Source: Streptomyces noursei (lineage in GTDB: Bacteria > Actinomycetota > Actinomycetes > Streptomycetales > Streptomycetaceae). Taken from it: a stretch of 64,000 bases of DNA. Positions within the stretch are counted from its first letter, which is position 1. Each line of letters opens with the position of its first letter. This document shows positions 1-8,490 of the stretch, piece by piece. A model generated the notes under the pieces. That model was not told where the DNA came from and searched no databases. It saw only the letters and a list, made by a program, of their open reading frames with translations. The translations under genes and the position numbers were made by a program. The DNA is taken from positions 136,530 to 200,529 of the forward strand of contig NZ_LWBU01000347.1 of the NCBI RefSeq assembly GCF_001646665.1. The letters run 5' to 3'.

Positions 1-1289
1 CCGAGGAGGACCTGCTCGCCAACCGGGTCAAGGCGCTGGTGGCCACTTCGGCGCTCGGCATGGGCTTCGACAAGCCGGACCTCGGCTTCGTCGTGCACCT
101 GGGGTCGCCCTCCTCCCCCATCGCCTACTACCAGCAGGTGGGACGCGCGGGGCGGGGCGTGGAGCACGCCGAGGTGCTGCTGCTGCCGGGCAAGGAGGAC
201 GAGGCGATCTGGCAGTACTTCGCCTCGGTGGCCTTCCCGCCCGAGGAGCAGGTGCGCCGGACCCTCGACGTACTGGGGCACTCCGACCGGCCGCTGTCGC
301 TGCCCGCCCTGGAGCCGCTGGTGGAGCTGCGCCGCACCCGCCTGGAGACGATGCTCAAGGTCCTGGACGTGGACGGGGCGGTGCGCCGGGTGAAGGGCGG
401 CTGGACGGCGACCGGGCAGCCCTGGTCGTACGACTCCGAGCGGTACGCCTGGGTGGCGCGGCAGCGGGAGGCCGAGCAGCAGGCGATGCGTGACTACGCG
501 TCGGCGACCACCTGCCGGATGGAGTTCCTGCGGCGGCAGCTGGACGACGAGGAAGCGGCGCCGTGCGGGCGGTGCGACAACTGCGCGGGGCCCCGCTTCG
601 ACGTGAAGGTGTCGGCCGCCGCGCTGGACGCCGCCCGCGGTGAGCTGGGCCGCCCGGGCGTGGACGTCGAGCCGCGCAAGATGTGGCCGACGGGGCTGCC
701 GGCGGCGGGCGTCGACCTCAAGGGCCGTATCCCGGCCGGTGAGCTGTCCTTCCCGGGCCGGGCGCTCGGACGGCTCTCCGACATCGGCTGGGGCAACCGG
801 CTGCGGCCGATGCTGGCGCCCGGGGCACCGGACGGCCCCGTGCCGGACGACGTGGTGGACGCCGTGGTGCGGGTGCTGGCGGACTGGGCCAGGGGGCCGG
901 GTGGTTGGGCGTCCGGGGCTCCGGACGCGCCGCCGCGGCCGGCGGGGGTCGTCACGGTCGCCTCGCACGGCAGGCCGCAGCTGGTGGGTTCACTCGGGCG
1001 CCGGATCGCCGAGGTGGGCCGGATGCCGCTGCTCGGTTCGGTCGAGTACGTGCCGGAGGCCGCCGACGCGCGGATCTCGCGGACCAACAGCGCGCAGCGG
1101 GTGCTGGGATTGCACCGGGCGCTGACAGTGCCGCCCGAGCTCGCCGGGGAGTTGGCCTCGGCCGGCGGTCCGGTGCTCCTGGTGGACGACCTCTCGGACA
1201 GCGGCTGGACGCTCGCGGTCGCCGCGCGCCTGCTGCGCAGGGCCGGCGCGGAGGGGGTGTTTCCGCTGGTCCTCGCCGTCCAAGGGTGA
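1..1289 (+). CDS. recQ: RecQ-family ATP-dependent DNA helicase with C-terminal phosphoribosyltransferase-like domain (5' truncated by window)
   Basis: The reading frame is already open at base 3, so the start and the first RecA-like domain lie upstream. Visible are the end of RecA domain 2 (TSALGMGFDKP, then the arginine-finger region YYQQVGRAGRG), a winged-helix-like stretch, and a four-cysteine zinc site (one Cys, then CGRCDNC) as in RecQ. No HRDC domain follows. The last ~120 residues instead resemble a type I phosphoribosyltransferase, with the PRPP-loop motif VLLVDDLSDSGWT near the end. RecQ enzymes are 3'-5' helicases that unwind recombination and replication intermediates. What the C-terminal domain does is unknown to me. 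The gene ends 217 bp before the next rightward gene. Confidence 0.9.
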   Translation, partial: EEDLLANRVKALVATSALGMGFDKPDLGFVVHLGSPSSPIAYYQQVGRAGRGVEHAEVLLLPGKEDEAIWQYFASVAFPPEEQVRRTLDVLGHSDRPLSLPALEPLVELRRTRLETMLKVLDVDGAVRRVKGGWTATGQPWSYDSERYAWVARQREAEQQAMRDYASATTCRMEFLRRQLDDEEAAPCGRCDNCAGPRFDVKVSAAALDAARGELGRPGVDVEPRKMWPTGLPAAGVDLKGRIPAGELSFPGRALGRLSDIGWGNRLRPMLAPGAPDGPVPDDVVDAVVRVLADWARGPGGWASGAPDAPPRPAGVVTVASHGRPQLVGSLGRRIAEVGRMPLLGSVEYVPEAADARISRTNSAQRVLGLHRALTVPPELAGELASAGGPVLLVDDLSDSGWTLAVAARLLRRAGAEGVFPLVLAVQG

Positions 1290-1506
1290 CGGGACGCGTC
1301 ATCCCCGGATGGATGGGGAAGGATATGAGTGTCATACCGGCCCATTCCAGACAGCGGCCCCAATTGCTCGTTGCCGCTTGCCCGTTCCGCCAGCAAGAAT
1401 TGGAATCCGCTTCCCGCACGGCCCGTTCGCGGTCCAGAAGGGCTGTGCCGGTGCGTCCCTCACTCGACCCTGCCCGCTCTGTGGGCGCGTATGCGAAGGG
1501 AGGACC

Positions 1507-2136
1507 GTGACCTTCGGATTCGCTCCGTCCGCAGCCACCTCGATCAGCACGCCCGCCGACTCCGCCAGCCGCCTCGCCAGGATGCTCGAACCCGCCGAGT
1601 GGGCAGCGGCCGGCATCCCGCTGCTGCGCAACCCGCGCGAGGTCGTCAGCGGCCTGCACACCCGCCACCGTCCGACGCCCGCCACCGCTGTCGTCGCCGT
1701 CCTCGACCACGAGGAACGGCTGGCCGCCAGCGCCTCCTTCACGCGCCGGGCCGTGCCCGCGGACGGCTGGGAGTTCCGCAACGCCCTGCTGGCGCACTTG
1801 CGCCGGGTCATCCCGCACGACCTGCGGCGCCGCACTCCGGTGCGTACCGCCGTCCTGCTCTACTGCCGTGACGGGGACGAGCGGTGGACGGAGGAGGACG
1901 GCGCGTGGATGTGGGGGCTGCGGGACGCCTGCACCCTGCACGGGCTGCGCTGCGGCGCGTACATCACCCTCACCCGTGGGGGCTGGCAGGTGCTGGGCGA
2001 GGGCCGCGGCGGGCGGCGCCCGCACTCCGCCTCGCCCCCGGGCGACCTGGCGGACGCCTCGGCCGACGAGATACTCCCGGCTCCGCGCACCGCGAGCGGC
2101 GCGGCGGAGCCCCTGCGGCGCACCGCGGCACGCTGA
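1507..2136 (+). CDS. Conserved hypothetical protein, DUF4192-like
   Basis: A 209-residue protein. I chose the GTG at 1507 because a GGGAGG ribosome-binding sequence ends about 4 bases before it; the frame is open further upstream without one. It contains an internal alanine/arginine-rich region and a motif reading VRTAVLLYCRDGDERWTEEDGAWMWGLR, split here only for description, that looks like the central part of actinobacterial DUF4192 proteins, which are often about this size and uncharacterised. The DUF assignment is from pattern memory and is tentative. There is no signal peptide or membrane segment. It faces the leftward gene at 2350 across 213 bp. Confidence 0.6.
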   Translation: MTFGFAPSAATSISTPADSASRLARMLEPAEWAAAGIPLLRNPREVVSGLHTRHRPTPATAVVAVLDHEERLAASASFTRRAVPADGWEFRNALLAHLRRVIPHDLRRRTPVRTAVLLYCRDGDERWTEEDGAWMWGLRDACTLHGLRCGAYITLTRGGWQVLGEGRGGRRPHSASPPGDLADASADEILPAPRTASGAAEPLRRTAAR

Positions 2137-2349
2137 GGCACCGGCACGGGCTCCCGCGGCCGGGTGCCGTGGTCGGCGACGACGACGGCACACGGCGACC
2201 GGGGCGGCGACCGGCGGCCGGACGGCACGGCGTTCGCGGGACCGCCGCCCGGGCAGCAGCGCCGGGCGGGCGCGGCAGCGGCCCGGGAGGAGCCGCCGTC
2301 CCGGCCGCGCAGGCGGGCCCCGTCGCGCGGAGCCGCCTGCGCGCGGGGC

Positions 2350-2997
2350 TCAGACGCCGGCGCCCAGCACCGGGTTGATCCGCTGCGGGTCACCGCACAC
2401 GATCAGCAGCGCGCTCGCCCGGCCCATGGCCGCCGGCAGGGCGCGGGCGACCGCGTCGTCACCGCCGCCGTTGACCGCGACGACCACGACCGGCCGGGCC
2501 GACGCGCGCTCCGCGGCGGCCGCGTCCGCGAAGAACACGTCGTCGCGGGCGTCGTGTTGGGCCCAGTAGGCCGCGTCGCCGAAGGACAGCTCGTGGGTCG
2601 CCCACGGGTGCGGGTCACCGGTGGTCAGGACCAGGATGTCGCCCGGCGCCCGCCCGGTCTCCAGCAGCAGGTCGACCGCTTCCTCGGCGGCGTCGAGCGC
2701 GCCGGACGCGGGGGCGGGGATCAGCTGGATCTGCGGGCCTGCCGGTGACGGGGGCCGCGGCGCGGAACGATTCTCCGGCCGGGGCGTCGGGGGCTGCGCC
2801 GCACCGGTGTGCTGGCGGGGCGACGCCGGGTTCGTGGGCCTCGCGGGGCCGGGGCCCGGGCGTCCGGGACGCGGCGAGGCCGCGGAACGCGGGCCGGGTA
2901 CGGGTCGGGGGGTCGGCGCGGGGCGGCCTGCGGCCGGAGTGGCGCGGGGACCCTGGGCACTCTCGTGAATCTGAGGCTCCTCGGGGATGAGAGGCAT
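2350..2997 (-). CDS. Hypothetical protein with proline-rich N-terminus
   Basis: A 215-residue protein from the ATG at 2997; an in-frame ATG at 3075 would add 26 residues, and neither has a convincing Shine-Dalgarno sequence. Residues ~10-90 are Pro/Arg/Ala-rich and low in complexity. The folded part (~95-215) has alternating hydrophobic strands (GDILVLTTGDPHPW, VVVVAVNGG, ALLIVCGDP). The end AMGRASALLIVCGDPQRI is reminiscent of the last strand of UvrD-like superfamily 1 helicase domains (A..RA...L...G), but no P-loop is present, so it could be a detached C-terminal helicase-like subdomain. I cannot assign a function. It lies next to rnhB on the same strand, 129 bp downstream of its stop. Confidence 0.6.
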   Translation of the reverse strand: MPLIPEEPQIHESAQGPRATPAAGRPAPTPRPVPGPRSAASPRPGRPGPGPARPTNPASPRQHTGAAQPPTPRPENRSAPRPPSPAGPQIQLIPAPASGALDAAEEAVDLLLETGRAPGDILVLTTGDPHPWATHELSFGDAAYWAQHDARDDVFFADAAAAERASARPVVVVAVNGGGDDAVARALPAAMGRASALLIVCGDPQRINPVLGAGV

Positions 2998-3126
2998 AAA
3001 TGGATGTCTATCAAACGCCGGTGCGAGTGGCACCGGCGGGTGGCGCATACATGCGAGGTGCACGGAAAGGTGCATACCCGCGACGTCCGCATGTGGCCTG
3101 CTGTGCGGCGGGACGATGCCGGATGT

Positions 3127-3837
3127 TCAGAAATCGAAGCCGAGTTGGCCCCCGCTTTCCAGTGCGGCCGCCTCCGCGGAGATGCGGACCTTCTTGAGGT
3201 GCCGCCACTGGGGCAGAGCGTCGAGGTAGGACCAGCTCAGCCTGTGGTACGGCGTGGGGCCCCACTCCCGGAGCGCCGCCTTGTGGACGGGCGACGGGTA
3301 TCCGGCGTTGTCCCCGAACCCGAAGACGGCGCACTGGGCGTACTCCGCCTCCAGTTCGGCCATCATCGCGTCCCGCTTCACCTTGGCGATCACCGAGGCG
3401 GCGGCGACGGCGACACAGGACTGGTCGCCCTTGATGACCGTACGGACCTGCCAAGGACGCCCCAGATAGTCGTGCTTGCCGTCCAGGATGACCGCATCAG
3501 GGCGGACGGGGAGCGCGTCCAGGGCGCGGACGGCGGCCAGCCGCAGGGCGGCGGTCATCCCGAGCTCGTCGATCTCCTCGGGAGAGGCGTGCCCGAGAGC
3601 GTGCGAGGTGACCCACTTCTCCAGCTCCTCGGCCAGTTCGGCGCGGCGCTTGGGGCTGATGAGTTTGGAGTCGGTCAGTCCGGGAGGTGGCCGGCGCAGC
3701 CCGGTGACGGCGGCACAGACCGTGACGGGACCGGCCCACGCTCCGCGTCCGACCTCGTCGACCCCGGCGACGATCTTTGCGCCGGTGGTCGCTCTGAGCG
3801 AGCGCTCGACGGTGTGTGTGGGTGGTTCGTACGGCAT
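3127..3837 (-). CDS. rnhB: Ribonuclease HII
   Basis: A 236-residue enzyme that nicks RNA-DNA hybrids and 5' of single ribonucleotides embedded in DNA, starting ribonucleotide excision repair. The active-site signature GVDEVGRGAWAGPV is near residue 30. The later acidic residue lies in AVILDGKHDYLG, and the basic stretch with VAAASVIAKVKRD is the usual RNase HII helix. Start at ATG 3837 (MPYEPPTHTVERSL), which gives the normal family length; the open frame upstream has no family similarity. It reads leftward and may be read through into the hypothetical gene at 2997. Confidence 0.95.
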   Translation of the reverse strand: MPYEPPTHTVERSLRATTGAKIVAGVDEVGRGAWAGPVTVCAAVTGLRRPPPGLTDSKLISPKRRAELAEELEKWVTSHALGHASPEEIDELGMTAALRLAAVRALDALPVRPDAVILDGKHDYLGRPWQVRTVIKGDQSCVAVAAASVIAKVKRDAMMAELEAEYAQCAVFGFGDNAGYPSPVHKAALREWGPTPYHRLSWSYLDALPQWRHLKKVRISAEAAALESGGQLGFDF

Positions 3838-4424
3838 GGCGCCAGACAGGTTACGCCGCCCGGCCCCGCCCGCGATACCCGGATTGCGATCCTCCGGCCG
3901 GGCGGTCCACCGGGGGCCCTGCCGACGGGTTGTCGCGCGCGCCGCCCGGCGCCCCCGGGACACTCGGGCGGGCACGCCGGCCGGGAGCGCCGAGAGGCTC
4001 CCTCAACCGCCCGGAGCGCAGGAGCGGAGCCATGCCGAGGCGCTCGTCCGCACCTCGTTCGGTTCACTGACGCACACGGTACGAGCGGTGCGCTGCGGGC
4101 GACCGGTCAGGGGTCGCACCGCAGCCGGGTCCCGGGCTGACGGACCCGCCCGGTCCACCTCCATCCGCCGGAGGCAACAGGCGTACGCCGATCCGGCGGG
4201 GCGGCCGGCAGTACCGGCCGCTCGGCGAGGAGGCGGTCGGCGAACGCCCGAGGGTCGGCTTGCTGTCGCATTCGCGAACAGCGGGATGGGTCATCGGAGC
4301 GGGTCGGACCCGCCTGGCGGCCTCGACAGGATCGCGGGCGGGGCGGGGAGCCTGTGGCCCGGCACCGCGCCGCCGCGAGCCGTCGGCCGCGAGCCGCGCG
4401 GCGGCCGGCTTCGGGCGTCGGGCG
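3838..4424. other. Intergenic stretch between rnhB and the DUF4153-type gene
   Basis: 587 bp without a supported gene; the ORFs crossing it have no family similarity and unconvincing starts. It must hold the rnhB promoter and the 3' end of the leftward membrane-protein gene. Two inverted repeats could form hairpins: an 8-bp arm at 4086-4093 pairing with 4115-4122, and a 7-bp arm at 4126-4132 pairing with 4142-4148. They could be termination structures, but neither has a U-tract. Confidence 0.4.
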
Positions 4425-6452
4425 TCAGTCGCTGCCCACCTCGCCGTGTTCGTCGAACTCGCCGTACTCCTCCCGCTCGCCGCCGTACTCGTCCCGCTCA
4501 GGAGTACAGACGTACCCCTCGAAGGTGAGCGCGCGGTCGTCGACGATGTCGCGGGCGCGGACCTCCGCCAGGCTGACGGCGTACCAGGGCTTGTCCTCCT
4601 CGTACATGTCCCCGGCGATGGTCCGGAGGGCGCACGACCGCAGCGGCTCGGGCAGCCGGTCGAGGGCGGGCGCGGCGTCGGCCGACAGACCTTCCAGGTA
4701 GCCGACGTCGATCTTGCCGGTCGTCTCGTAGCGCTCCACGTTCCGCTCGGCGACGAGCCCGTCCGGCGACGCCAGTCCAAAGGCGAGGACACCGGCCGCC
4801 GCGCTGACGGCGACGGCGCGCGGGAGCTGCAGCCGGCGCGCCCCCACGACACCGGCCACCATGAGCAGGACGAGGACGACGCCGAGCCACAGCTCCATGG
4901 CGGCCACCGAGACACGCAGCCGGGTGAGGCCGTAGGCGTCGACGTACAGGTCCATCCGGCGCAGCGCGGACGCCACCACCACCAGGGTGAGCAGGCACAG
5001 GGTGCCCAGGACGGACCGCACCAGGGTGCGGTCCCGGGCCCCGCCGCGGGGCGCCCACCGGAGGGCGAGACCGATGACGGCGAGCGTGAGCAGCGTGGCC
5101 CACAGGAGCTGCCAGAAGCCCTGGCGCGCGTACTCGGCGTAGGTCAGGCCGGTCTGGCTGAGCACCTTCTCGTACCCGCCGAACAGCACGGTGAGCTGTA
5201 CGGCGTTGAAGACGGCGAAGAGCAGGTCGAGGACGATCAGCGGGAGCGCCCACTCGAGACGTGACCGCGGGCGTCCGGGGCGGGCCTTCAGACTGTCCCA
5301 CCGCAGCGGGGCGGCGGCCGTCCGGGCGGCGGCGAGCGCTCCCAGCAGCCCGAGGACGAACAGCAGGGACCGCCAGGGCCCCTCGGTGACCGACACGTCG
5401 GGCACCAGCGAGCCGAGCAGGTCGGCGAAGGCGGCGTCGGCGCCCGCGAAGAGGCCGCCGAACACGACCAGGAGCCCCACCGCGACGGCGGTCGTCCGGA
5501 GCACGGGGGCCACCCGGCCCTGGGCGCCGCCGGCCCGCTCGCGCAGTCCGCGCCCGGCCCAGAGCACGCCGGGGACGATCGAGTCGAGGAGGCCGAACGG
5601 TCCGAGGACGATGCCGCGCCAGCCGCGGCTCCCGTGCAGGGCGAGCGATGCGAGGCCCAGGGCGGCGACCACGGCGAGGAAGGTGGGCCAGCCGGCGTCG
5701 CGCAGGGCGGGCACCACCAGCAGGGCGAGACCGCCCAGCCCCCAGACGACGGTCCAGGGCCGGACGCGGCGGCCGGCCGCGGCGGCGGCGAAGTAGGCGG
5801 TGAGGCTCGCCGGTACGGCGACCATGAGGAGGTTCAGGCCCAGCCCGTCACCGAGCAGGAGCGCGCTGAGGACGGCGGTGGCCAGGGCCGACCAGAGGGC
5901 GGCCGCCGGTATCGGGCCGGGCGGCCGCGGGCGTATGCGCGTCAGCCAGGTGTCGAGCGAGGCGGGGGCGGAGGGCGGCCGGTAGGGCGGTACGGCCGTG
6001 GCCGGCCACCCGGGTACGGGCCCGGCTCCCCCGCCCGCATGGGCACCCGCGCGGGCGCGCGCGTCACCGGCGGCAGGCTGGGGTGACGTGGCTGGGGACG
6101 GGGCCGGGGGTGGAGGGATGGACGCGGCCGGAGGGGCCGGTGAGGCCAGGGCCGTGTCCGGGACCGCATCAGGGGCCGGCGCGGGCGCCGTGGGCCGTGC
6201 GTCCTGCGGCGAGGACGGGGAGGTGGATGAGGACGACTGCTGCCGCGGTGAGGGCTCCTGCTGCGACACCGGCGCCGAGGCGTCTCCCGTCTCCGGCTGG
6301 CCGGCGGTCGCCGGTTGCTCCCCCGGCGGTACCGGGGACGACGGCGACGGCGACTGCGCTTCCGCCTGCGACGGCGGAGGCGCGGACGACGGCTCCGATC
6401 CGGCCGGCCGCGACGGCGACGGCGGTGGCGTTTCGGACGGCGTGTCTGGCAC
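4425..6452 (-). CDS. Polytopic membrane protein, DUF4153/DUF4173 type
   Basis: A 675-residue membrane protein. The GTG at 6452 is chosen because a GGGAGGG sequence sits 4-12 bases upstream. Residues ~1-170 are a cytoplasmic-looking low-complexity tail rich in Pro, Ser, Ala and Gln. Then follow about ten to twelve hydrophobic helices, including LWSALATAVLSALLLGDGL and WTVVWGLGGLALLVVPAL. The region QTGLTYAEYARQGFWQLLW and LYVDAYGLTRLRV are typical of the DUF4153/DUF4173 group, whose function is unknown. The soluble C-terminus after the last helix (GKIDVGYLEGL onward) ends in an acidic Glu/Tyr/Gly-rich tail with EYGGEREEYGEFDEHGE. The upstream region carries an unusual 22-bp repeat array. Confidence 0.85.
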   Translation of the reverse strand: MPDTPSETPPPSPSRPAGSEPSSAPPPSQAEAQSPSPSSPVPPGEQPATAGQPETGDASAPVSQQEPSPRQQSSSSTSPSSPQDARPTAPAPAPDAVPDTALASPAPPAASIPPPPAPSPATSPQPAAGDARARAGAHAGGGAGPVPGWPATAVPPYRPPSAPASLDTWLTRIRPRPPGPIPAAALWSALATAVLSALLLGDGLGLNLLMVAVPASLTAYFAAAAAGRRVRPWTVVWGLGGLALLVVPALRDAGWPTFLAVVAALGLASLALHGSRGWRGIVLGPFGLLDSIVPGVLWAGRGLRERAGGAQGRVAPVLRTTAVAVGLLVVFGGLFAGADAAFADLLGSLVPDVSVTEGPWRSLLFVLGLLGALAAARTAAAPLRWDSLKARPGRPRSRLEWALPLIVLDLLFAVFNAVQLTVLFGGYEKVLSQTGLTYAEYARQGFWQLLWATLLTLAVIGLALRWAPRGGARDRTLVRSVLGTLCLLTLVVVASALRRMDLYVDAYGLTRLRVSVAAMELWLGVVLVLLMVAGVVGARRLQLPRAVAVSAAAGVLAFGLASPDGLVAERNVERYETTGKIDVGYLEGLSADAAPALDRLPEPLRSCALRTIAGDMYEEDKPWYAVSLAEVRARDIVDDRALTFEGYVCTPERDEYGGEREEYGEFDEHGEVGSD

Positions 6453-6626
6453 GGGACCCCCTCCCGACCGGGGCCCGCACACCTCGAAGCGGCTGTGCCG
6501 TACGACCCCGGCGTCTGGTCGGCGCGCGCTTGTCATGATCAAGGCGGCGGCGTGGCCGAAAGGGTAGCCCGGAAACCGCTCCGATCCCCTTCGGCCGCCG
6601 CGCTGTGGCAGGACCGTGACAGTGCG

Positions 6627-6758
6627 CCCGCGACCGGGCCGCCACCAGCCTGTGACCGGGCCACCGTCAACCCGCGACCGGGCCGCCACCAGCCTGCCTC
6701 CGGGCCGCCGCCCACATACGACCGGGCCACCGCCAACCCCCGACCAAGCCGCAGCCGA
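6627..6758. repeat. 22-bp tandem repeat array, six units
   Basis: Six consecutive 22-bp units begin at 6627, 6649, 6671, 6693, 6715 and 6737. The shared core is GACCGGGCCRCC near the middle of each unit. Units 1 and 3 are identical, the other full units differ at several positions, and the sixth is the most degenerate. A 22-bp period is not a multiple of three and no convincing gene crosses the array. It lies between the start of the DUF4153-type gene (6452) and the stop of the glycohydrolase gene (6777), so it is in the upstream region of the former. Confidence 0.85.
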
Positions 6759-6776
6759 CGGCCGCCGGCGGTCGCC

Positions 6777-7691
6777 TCAGGCGCCGGCCGGCCCCGTCGG
6801 CAGCCAGTCGGGCAGCGCCTCCGTACGGTCGGCCCACTCGGCGGGCGGCACCCCGGCAGCCGTCGCGGCCACCACTCCCCCGGCGATCGCGCACGTCGTG
6901 TCGACGTCCCCGCCCACCTGCGCGGTGGTCCAGAACGCCTGCTCGAAGTCGCCGAGGGAACGGGCGGCGGACCAGAGCGCGAACGGCACGGTGTCGTGGG
7001 CGCTCGTGCGCCGGCCGCTGCCGAGCACGGCGGCGACCGTCGCCGCGTCGCCGTAGTCGAGCATGTCCCGGGCGCGGCGCAGCCCGGCGCCCACCGCACT
7101 GCGCGGCACCAGCGCGACGACGCCGTCCAGCAGGTCCTCCGGCTTGGGCGGCCCCGCCGGATCGGCCGCGAGGGCGGCGGCGGCCGCGACCGCCATGCAG
7201 CCCACGACGGCCTCGCGGTGCTGGTGGGTGGTGTACGAGGAGATCTCGGCCTGGTGCGTCGCCTGCTCCGGATCGTCGGCGTACCAGGCGCCCAGCGGGG
7301 CGATGCGCATGGCGGCGCCGTTGCCCCAGGAGCCCTGCCCCTTGAACAGGCCCGCGGCCAGCTCCCGCCAGTCGCCGCCCTCCCGGATCAGGCGGAGCAT
7401 GCGGTTGACCGCGGGCCCGTAGCCCCGGTCGAAGTCGTGGTGGTGGGCGAACGACAGGGCGAGCGCGTCCTGGTCGACGCGGCCGTGCTCGGCGAGGACG
7501 GCCAGCACGGAGCAGGCCATCTCCGTGTCGTCGGTCCACTGCCAGGGCTCGGGCGGCAGCTCGCGCCGCTTCAGCAGGGGATAGTTGGCGGGGACGAAGA
7601 ACTGGGAGCCCAGGGCGTCTCCCACGGCCAGCCCGCGCAGGCTGGCCAGGGCGCGTTCGAAGCGCCGCTCGGAGGAGGAATCAGCGGTCAT
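6777..7691 (-). CDS. ADP-ribosylglycohydrolase family protein
   Basis: A 304-residue all-helical hydrolase of the DraG/ARH superfamily, which removes ADP-ribose from proteins or small acceptors using two metal ions. Motifs seen in order: GLAVGDALGSQF (near residue 20), the metal-binding WTDDTEM (near 52), GNGAAMRIAPLG (near 125) and the second metal site GGDVDTTCAIAGG (near 265). These are the expected catalytic signatures, so it should be active; the substrate cannot be read from sequence. ATG at 7691. The histidine phosphatase gene ends 12 bp upstream, so the two are probably cotranscribed. Confidence 0.93.
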   Translation of the reverse strand: MTADSSSERRFERALASLRGLAVGDALGSQFFVPANYPLLKRRELPPEPWQWTDDTEMACSVLAVLAEHGRVDQDALALSFAHHHDFDRGYGPAVNRMLRLIREGGDWRELAAGLFKGQGSWGNGAAMRIAPLGAWYADDPEQATHQAEISSYTTHQHREAVVGCMAVAAAAALAADPAGPPKPEDLLDGVVALVPRSAVGAGLRRARDMLDYGDAATVAAVLGSGRRTSAHDTVPFALWSAARSLGDFEQAFWTTAQVGGDVDTTCAIAGGVVAATAAGVPPAEWADRTEALPDWLPTGPAGA

Positions 7692-7703
7692 CGCCCTGCC
7701 ACT

Positions 7704-8363
7704 CTATCCGGTGGTGCCGTACGTCTCAGGGGCTCGCCAGCGGTCGAACGGCCGGTCCAGGGCGTACCGCCCGTCCTCCCCGAGCACCAGCATCCGGGTC
7801 TCGCCGTTGCGCGGGTTGGTCAGCGACTCGAATTCGGCGACCGTCCAGTGGAACCAGCGCATGCAGAACAGCCGCATGGTCAGGCCGTGGGTGACGAGCA
7901 GGACGTTCGGCGGGTGGTCGGGCGCCTCGAAGCTGCGGTGGAGGCTCTCCAGGAACGCCCCGACCCGGTCGTACACGTCCGCCCCCGACTCGCCCTGCGC
8001 GAACCGGTAGAAGAAGTGCCCGTACGCGTCCCGGTACGCCTTCTGGAGCCGGACGTCGTTCCTGTCCTGCCAGTTCCCCCAGTCCTGCTCGCGCAGCCTG
8101 GGCTCCTCCCGGACCCTCACCTGTGCGGGGTCCAGCCGGAGCAGGTGGTACGTCTCATGGGTGCGGCGGTACGGCGAGATGTAGACGCTCACCGGCTCGT
8201 CCCCGAACAGGGCCCGCAGCCGTTCGCCCGTCTCCTCGGCCTGGCGCCGCCCCCGGTCGGTGAGCCTCAGGGCGTGATCGGGCTCGCGCTCGTACACGGT
8301 GTCGTCGGCGTTGCCCTCCGATTCGCCGTGCCGTACGAGAACGATGCGCCGTGGTCGTGCCAT
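7704..8363 (-). CDS. Histidine phosphatase family protein (phosphoglycerate mutase-like)
   Basis: A 219-residue protein of the histidine phosphatase superfamily, branch 1. The catalytic motif LVRHGESEGN is at residues ~9-18; the conserved arginine of SPYRRTHET, the glutamate region QGESGADVYDRV and the second histidine in LLVTHGLTMRLF are all present. These enzymes use a phosphohistidine intermediate; the substrate could be a sugar phosphate, nucleotide or phosphoprotein, and true 2,3-bisphosphoglycerate mutase activity is not implied. Start ATG 8363. It lies 12 bp upstream of the glycohydrolase gene on the same strand. Confidence 0.92.
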   Translation of the reverse strand: MARPRRIVLVRHGESEGNADDTVYEREPDHALRLTDRGRRQAEETGERLRALFGDEPVSVYISPYRRTHETYHLLRLDPAQVRVREEPRLREQDWGNWQDRNDVRLQKAYRDAYGHFFYRFAQGESGADVYDRVGAFLESLHRSFEAPDHPPNVLLVTHGLTMRLFCMRWFHWTVAEFESLTNPRNGETRMLVLGEDGRYALDRPFDRWRAPETYGTTG

Positions 8364-8490
8364 GCCCCGACCCTAGAGCGCCCCTTCCGGGGCGGCTCCA
8401 CCGGCCCGGTACGGGCGGCCGCCATCCGGCGTACCCGCCGCCGAGCGCCCCTCCACGGCGGGGCTGCCGCCCGCCGCCCCGGAGGGCCCC

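Noticed and set aside
6627..6758. Possible CRISPR array
   Set aside because: Units are contiguous 22-bp repeats with no spacers and no cas genes nearby.
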